Shown one piece after another: positions 6,584 through 10,118 of a stretch of 10,118 bases of DNA. Every line of letters starts with the position of its first letter. The stretch's first letter is position 1. A program made the translations under genes and the position numbers. Below the pieces are notes generated by a model that searched no databases, had not been told where the DNA came from, and saw only the letters and a program-made list of their open reading frames with translations. Where the stretch lies: positions 1-10,118 of the forward strand of contig CALIJH010000181.1 in assembly GCA_938017765.1 (NCBI GenBank), written 5' to 3'. Source of the DNA: an uncultured Leptotrichia sp. GTDB taxonomy: Bacteria > Fusobacteriota > Fusobacteriia > Fusobacteriales > Leptotrichiaceae.

Positions 6584-9184
6584 ATGAAGAAAGAAAAAAA
6601 AGGAAATGAAACAGCTTCCGGAAAATTCGTAAAAAGTATGGTCGATAAATTCCGTATTACAACTACGAATGACAGCGTAAACTTTTATATCCCTTATAGA
6701 AGAATGATTGATAAAAATACGCTTCTCCTCAAAAATGGGGGATTTGCAAGGATTTTTGAAATTGTAAATCAGGATTTGGATTATGCTGATGATATAGATA
6801 AAATTCTTGAATATTTAAATGATACTTTAAAAGAAGTGGGAAGCGGAGTAGTTCTTCATTATGAGACACAGAAAGTCCCTATTACAAGAGAAGAAGAAAA
6901 AATAGGTGAATTTTCTCCTATTCCGACAGTTATAGGACATAAAATGCGTAGCAGTCTGTTTACTAAAAGGCGTTTTTATGAAATTCGTCATTACTTGACA
7001 ATTTCTTATTTATATGACTATAATAAAGAGAAGAGTCTTGATGAAGCTTTGTTTAATGACGGAACCCTTGGAAAACAGGATTATATGAAACAATTCAATG
7101 ATTTGATAAAAGAATTTAACAGAAAAGTTGAAGACATTTTATTTAGACTTGACTATGCTGTACTTAGAATACAGATTCTTGAAAATGGAGAACTTCTAAA
7201 TTTTTTGTACAGAACAATAAATCCCCTTACTTCAAGAGTAAATTTGAGAGTACCGCCTTTAGGATTTTCCATTGACGAATGGCTAAGCTGTTCACAAATG
7301 GAAATAAAAAACGGAATGCTCAAAGTGGGAGATTATTATACAAAAGTTGTAAGTATAAAGCTGTTTCCTGATGCTGTCGTACCACAAATATTTTCTGAGT
7401 TGGAAAAACTAAAATTTCCATTTAGAAGTGTAACCAGACTAATAGGTCTTTCAAAAGAAGAAGCAGTTACTTCGATAAAAAATATTGAAAAATATCAGTT
7501 CGGTAAAAGATATAATATGGTACAGATTATTTTGAATGCTTTTAATGCCGCAAGAAGTAATAATCCTGATTCGGGAAATGTAAACAGAATAAGAAAATCC
7601 TATGAAGCGAAATATGCGAGGGAGGAACTGGAAGCAAACAGAGTTTCTTATGGATATTATACTTTTTCTGTAATTATTTCAGATAAAAATCCTCAAAAAC
7701 TTGAAGAAAAGACGGATTTGGTCGTAAGGATAATAAATAGACACGGATTTACATGTCTTGATGATAAACTTAATGTAAAAGATGCATATTTTGGTGCTAT
7801 GCCCGCAAATATAAAGCAAAACATCAGAAAAAGCCCGATGAACTCAGAGTCTTTAGGTTATATGCTACCTATATCTTCCGTATTTGAGGGATTGAAATGG
7901 GATGAAAGAATAAACGCTCCCAATCTGTTTGATACTATAAGTAATGACAGGATATTCCACTTTAACAATAAGGTGGATAAGGACGTAGGGCATACCCTTA
8001 TTATCGGACCTACAGGAAAAGGAAAGTCGGTAATGCTCGGAACTATAGTCCTTAATTTTATGAAATATGAAAGCGTATATCTTGATGACAGGAAAAATTT
8101 CCAAAAAAGTGGTTCACAAGTATTCATATTTGATAAAGGAGCTTCATCAAAAGTACTTACGATGGCTTCAGGCGGAAAGTTCTACGATCTGGACAGCGAA
8201 AACCATATGGCATTCCAGCCACTGCGTAATATTGATAAAACGAGAGATCTGGAATTTGCCATGGACTGGGTAATGGGGTTGATAGAACAGGAAGATGAAC
8301 ATCTCGCAAGAGATGTCGAAAACAGAAAAGAAGTTTATGACGGTCTGCTGTCCCTTTCGAAAATGGAAGAGCCTAAAAAGAGAACAATAACAAACCTTGT
8401 AAAACTTATTCAGGCACCGAAATTGAAAGAGGCACTTAGAGTTTATTCTCAGGAAGGTATTTACGGTTCGTATTTTGATAATAATGATGATGTCATGGAA
8501 GACGCAAACTTTATGACATTTGAAATGGGAAAAATTATGGAAAAACCGAAAGTTCTTCTTCCTGTACTGGAATATCTCTTCCATAGAATTGAAACTGAAA
8601 AACTTGGAAAAGATATACCGACACTTGTGGTACTTGATGAATGTTGGGTGTTTTTAAGACACGAAAGAATGAAAGCAAAAATAGAAGAATGGCTGAAAGT
8701 ATTAAGAAAAGCAAATGCTTCTGTAGTCTTTGCCACACAGTCGTTGAGTGATATTGAAAAATCAAGTATAGCTACTACAATAAAAGATGCATGTATGACA
8801 AAAATATTTTTGCCTAATGAAAATGCACTCAGTACCCACAGTAAAATTTACGAAGGATATAATCTTTCACAGGTCGCAATCGCGACAATAGACAGAGCTT
8901 ATGGACAGAGACAGTATCTCTATAATTCAAAATACGGTACGAGACTCTTTGAGCTTAATCTGTCCAAACTTGAACTGGCATATGTAGGAGCAGGAGATGA
9001 TATATCAAAAGCAATGATAGAAAAACTGTCAAATACTTATATGGAACAGTATCCTGAACCTGAAAGAAAAAATGAATATCTGAGAAGTCTTAACAAAGCC
9101 TATTTGAAATATAAATATGACGAAGGGAAAATTGATAGGTCAGATTTGGAATTTGCAGATAGTATAATAGAAAAAATTTCATAA
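6584..9184 (+). CDS. virB4: VirB4/TrbE-family type IV secretion ATPase
   Basis: The largest and most conserved ATPase of these systems; it acts at the inner membrane, dislodging pilin and energising assembly. The 866-residue protein has the N-terminal CagE/TrbE/VirB domain, then VGHTLIIGPTGKGKS (468-482, Walker A Lys481), FDKG (516-519), Walker B VVLDECW (Asp685/Glu686) and FATQSLSDI downstream. These match TrbE closely from memory, with two differences: Cys687 stands where Ala is usual (LDEAW), and about 13 extra residues (roughly 498-510) lie between Walker A and FDKG. No membrane segment is seen at the N-terminus, so it is not a VirB3-VirB4 fusion. Start choice: AAGGA (6568-6572) is 11 bases before ATG 6584 and 5 before GTG 6578; ATG is preferred because virB11 uses nearly the same spacing. 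TTG 6557 lies upstream of the ribosome site. The length is normal for the family and there is no sign of decay. Confidence 0.95.
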   Translation: MKKEKKGNETASGKFVKSMVDKFRITTTNDSVNFYIPYRRMIDKNTLLLKNGGFARIFEIVNQDLDYADDIDKILEYLNDTLKEVGSGVVLHYETQKVPITREEEKIGEFSPIPTVIGHKMRSSLFTKRRFYEIRHYLTISYLYDYNKEKSLDEALFNDGTLGKQDYMKQFNDLIKEFNRKVEDILFRLDYAVLRIQILENGELLNFLYRTINPLTSRVNLRVPPLGFSIDEWLSCSQMEIKNGMLKVGDYYTKVVSIKLFPDAVVPQIFSELEKLKFPFRSVTRLIGLSKEEAVTSIKNIEKYQFGKRYNMVQIILNAFNAARSNNPDSGNVNRIRKSYEAKYAREELEANRVSYGYYTFSVIISDKNPQKLEEKTDLVVRIINRHGFTCLDDKLNVKDAYFGAMPANIKQNIRKSPMNSESLGYMLPISSVFEGLKWDERINAPNLFDTISNDRIFHFNNKVDKDVGHTLIIGPTGKGKSVMLGTIVLNFMKYESVYLDDRKNFQKSGSQVFIFDKGASSKVLTMASGGKFYDLDSENHMAFQPLRNIDKTRDLEFAMDWVMGLIEQEDEHLARDVENRKEVYDGLLSLSKMEEPKKRTITNLVKLIQAPKLKEALRVYSQEGIYGSYFDNNDDVMEDANFMTFEMGKIMEKPKVLLPVLEYLFHRIETEKLGKDIPTLVVLDECWVFLRHERMKAKIEEWLKVLRKANASVVFATQSLSDIEKSSIATTIKDACMTKIFLPNENALSTHSKIYEGYNLSQVAIATIDRAYGQRQYLYNSKYGTRLFELNLSKLELAYVGAGDDISKAMIEKLSNTYMEQYPEPERKNEYLRSLNKAYLKYKYDEGKIDRSDLEFADSIIEKIS

Positions 9185-9226
9185 ATAATAAAATTTAAAA
9201 ATAATAAAATTAAAAAAGGAGAAAGT
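9185..9226 (+). repeat. Short A/T direct repeat in the virB4-virB2 gap
   Basis: The 42-base gap contains AAATAATAAAATT twice with a 16-base period (9183-9195 and 9199-9211), the first copy overlapping the virB4 stop codon. It directly precedes the virB2 ribosome binding site AGGAG (9217-9221). An unstructured A/U-rich leader of this kind can favour strong initiation, which would suit a pilin needed in many copies. This is inference; the repeat may just be low-complexity sequence. Confidence 0.4.
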
Positions 9227-9631
9227 ATGAAAAGAAAAATGACATTATTAATGACAGCACTTATGTTGCTGTTTACAAATTTAGTTTTTGCAGCAAATCA
9301 GCAACTTTTAGGAGTACAGGTAACACAGACTTCTAATATGACGACGAACTCGGTACTTACAAGAGTATTGGGAGGGATAATGGGATTCCTGCCTTGGATT
9401 CAATGGATTGTTACAGCAGGAGGACTGTTGATGTTCGCAATCTCAGTTTTCAATTTGTATAGAGGACAACAGCTGGATTTGGCAGAATTATTCAAAAACC
9501 TTGTAATCTACGGAATAATAATAGGTGGAGCATGGTTTGGACCTAAACTTGTTGCGGATATGTCAGGAGCGAGTGATGCAGGGCAGGCACAGTCTGTCAA
9601 TATTGTTCAGGAATATGTAATGGAACAGTAA
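9227..9631 (+). CDS. virB2: VirB2/TrbC-like pilin
   Basis: Probable major pilin subunit, made as an inner-membrane precursor and polymerised into the conjugative pilus. The 134-residue protein starts with a clear signal peptide (basic MKRK, hydrophobic 6-21, likely cleavage after Ala22 or Ala23 in LVFAANQQ). Two membrane helices follow (about 57-77 and 89-106), joined by a short polar, partly basic loop (NLYRGQQLD). That arrangement is the hallmark of VirB2/TrbC pilins, and the mature length of about 110 residues is in the usual range. The polar C-terminus (DMSGASDAGQAQ and on) extends about 25 residues past the second helix. There are no cysteines. ATG 9227 follows AGGAG (9217-9221) closely. 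It is the last gene of the operon and comes after virB4, whereas pilin genes commonly precede virB4. Sequence identity to named pilins is not obvious, so the call rests on topology and context. Confidence 0.8.
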   Translation: MKRKMTLLMTALMLLFTNLVFAANQQLLGVQVTQTSNMTTNSVLTRVLGGIMGFLPWIQWIVTAGGLLMFAISVFNLYRGQQLDLAELFKNLVIYGIIIGGAWFGPKLVADMSGASDAGQAQSVNIVQEYVMEQ

Positions 9632-9635
9632 TGTT

Positions 9636-9664
9636 AAAATCGGCAAGTGTTTTGCCGATTTTTT
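9636..9664 (+). terminator. Intrinsic terminator of the virB8-virB2 operon
   Basis: AAAATCGGCAA (9636-9646) pairs perfectly with TTGCCGATTTT (9652-9662) around a 5-base loop (GTGTT), and the T tract runs to 9664. The stem starts five bases after the virB2 stop codon. This is a classic Rho-independent terminator. The matching A run on the left could let it work weakly in the reverse direction. Confidence 0.92.
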
Positions 9665-9691
9665 ATAATATACAATAATAGTATAAAATTG

Positions 9692-9705
9692 AAGCTAAAA
9701 AGCTT
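9692..9705. repeat. Small inverted repeat (AAGCT/AGCTT)
   Basis: AAGCT (9692-9696) and AGCTT (9701-9705) are exact inverted repeats around AAAA. The stem is only 5 bp. It lies between the operon terminator and the larger palindrome at 9721 and has no function I can assign. Confidence 0.4.
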
Positions 9706-9720
9706 TACGAAAAAAATTTT

Positions 9721-9750
9721 AAAAAAATTGACAATTTGTCAATTTTTTTT
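9721..9750. terminator. 29-base palindrome, probable second or bidirectional terminator
   Basis: AAAAAAATTGACAA (9721-9734) and TTGTCAATTTTTTT (9736-9749) are perfect inverted repeats around one central T. In RNA this gives a hairpin flanked by A and U runs on both strands, so it could end transcription from either side. It may back up the terminator at 9636 or stop - strand transcription entering the operon. The stem is AT-rich, with few G-C pairs, so terminator strength is uncertain. A protein-binding palindrome is an alternative. Confidence 0.55.
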
Positions 9751-9811
9751 ATAGCCAAAATTCACTTCTAAGTATTATAAATAAAGGAATTGAGTAGAAT
9801 ATTGCTGAAAT

Positions 9812-9839
9812 TTGACAAATTATGGTTCCCTATTATAGA
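9812..9839 (+). promoter_or_regulatory. Possible promoter (P3) reading out of the window
   Basis: TTGACA (9812-9817) lies 16 bases before TATAGA (9834-9839), giving a perfect -35 box and a 4-of-6 -10 box. The -35 box is inside a 13-base palindrome, AATTTG-A-CAAATT (9809-9821). No open reading frame with a ribosome site follows before the window ends, so it would drive a gene beyond 10118 through a leader of at least 270 bases, or a noncoding RNA. Confidence 0.4.
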
Positions 9840-10118
9840 ATATTTGTGTAAAATAAATTAGCTAATTAAAATATAAAAATGATATTATTTTTAAAATAAC
9901 AGAAGTTTGAAGCGAATTACTTATTTAATTTACAAATAAAAAAAATAAAAAGATTAAAATCATTTTTGAAAATAAATTTTTCGAAATAATTGAAAAAAAT
10001 AATATAAAATATGTAAAAAATTAATGAGGAAAATAGGTCATAAATTTTATATAGCTCAATAAAATAAGAGATATAAGAGTGTATATAATAATAATTTTTA
10101 AATAAATTATATATAAAA

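Larger units (their letters stand above)
9665..10118. other. Gene-free, extremely AT-rich region after the operon
   Basis: This 454-base stretch has no reading frame on either strand with a credible start, ribosome site and length. GC content drops well below that of the genes, most strongly after about 9880. Besides the small inverted repeat, the palindrome and the possible promoter listed separately, I see only a weak hairpin-plus-T-run (about 9947-9967, with a bulged base). No tRNA-like, CRISPR-like, transposon-end or iteron pattern was seen. It could hold an untranslated leader, a small RNA or a transfer/replication site, but nothing shows which. Confidence 0.6.

Noticed and set aside
7858..8765. 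Several overlapping open frames on both strands inside virB4
   Set aside because: They overlap the Walker A to Walker B region, whose protein sequence is clearly under selection in the virB4 frame; none has a credible start context.
10024..10062. Tiny reading frame starting ATGAGG near the right edge
   Set aside because: It stops after 12 codons and has no ribosome binding site.
1..10118. CRISPR array, tRNA/rRNA gene, insertion sequence or toxin-antitoxin pair
   Set aside because: No regularly spaced repeats, cloverleaf-like sequence, transposase, terminal inverted repeats or paired small genes were seen on either strand.

Overview
The window is a type IV secretion / conjugation gene cluster, all genes on the + strand, in very AT-rich DNA (about 30% GC in genes and clearly lower between them, judged by eye). 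Strong AGGAG-type ribosome binding sites, TGG for tryptophan, TAA/TAG stops and AAA/GAA/ATA-rich codons fit a low-GC bacterium using the standard bacterial code. A VirB11-type ATPase together with VirB8, VirB4, VirD4 and a signal-peptide-bearing VirB2 points to a two-membrane cell. A member of the Fusobacteriota (Leptotrichia/Fusobacterium-like) is my best guess. That is an inference from composition and gene content, not from a database match.

Layout. Positions 1-232 hold no gene but carry a textbook sigma70-type promoter (102-130) and, in the presumed leader, a terminator-like hairpin (170-197). virB11/trbB follows (233-1378). The 271-base gap after it holds a likely terminator (1522-1564) and a second good promoter (1581-1609) with a palindrome across its -35 box. 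A six-gene operon then runs from 1650 to 9631: virB8/trbF, an unrecognised 388-aa cytoplasmic-looking protein, virD4/traG, an unrecognised 145-aa exported coiled-coil protein, virB4/trbE and virB2/trbC. It ends at a strong intrinsic terminator (9636-9664). Positions 9665-10118 have no gene I can support. They hold a 29-base palindrome (9721-9749), a possible promoter (9812-9839) and otherwise extremely AT-rich sequence.

How the genes fit together: VirD4 would recruit the DNA-relaxase substrate, and VirB4 and VirB11 would power assembly and transfer at the inner membrane. VirB8 would be the inner-membrane/periplasm scaffold and VirB2 the pilin. The ATPase motifs resemble the RP4/P-type Trb-TraG branch as I recall it. 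VirB3, VirB5, VirB6, VirB7, VirB9, VirB10 and a relaxase are not in the window, so the machine shown is partial. The two unrecognised proteins inside the operon, the separate control of virB11 and the structured noncoding flanks are the parts most worth a second look.
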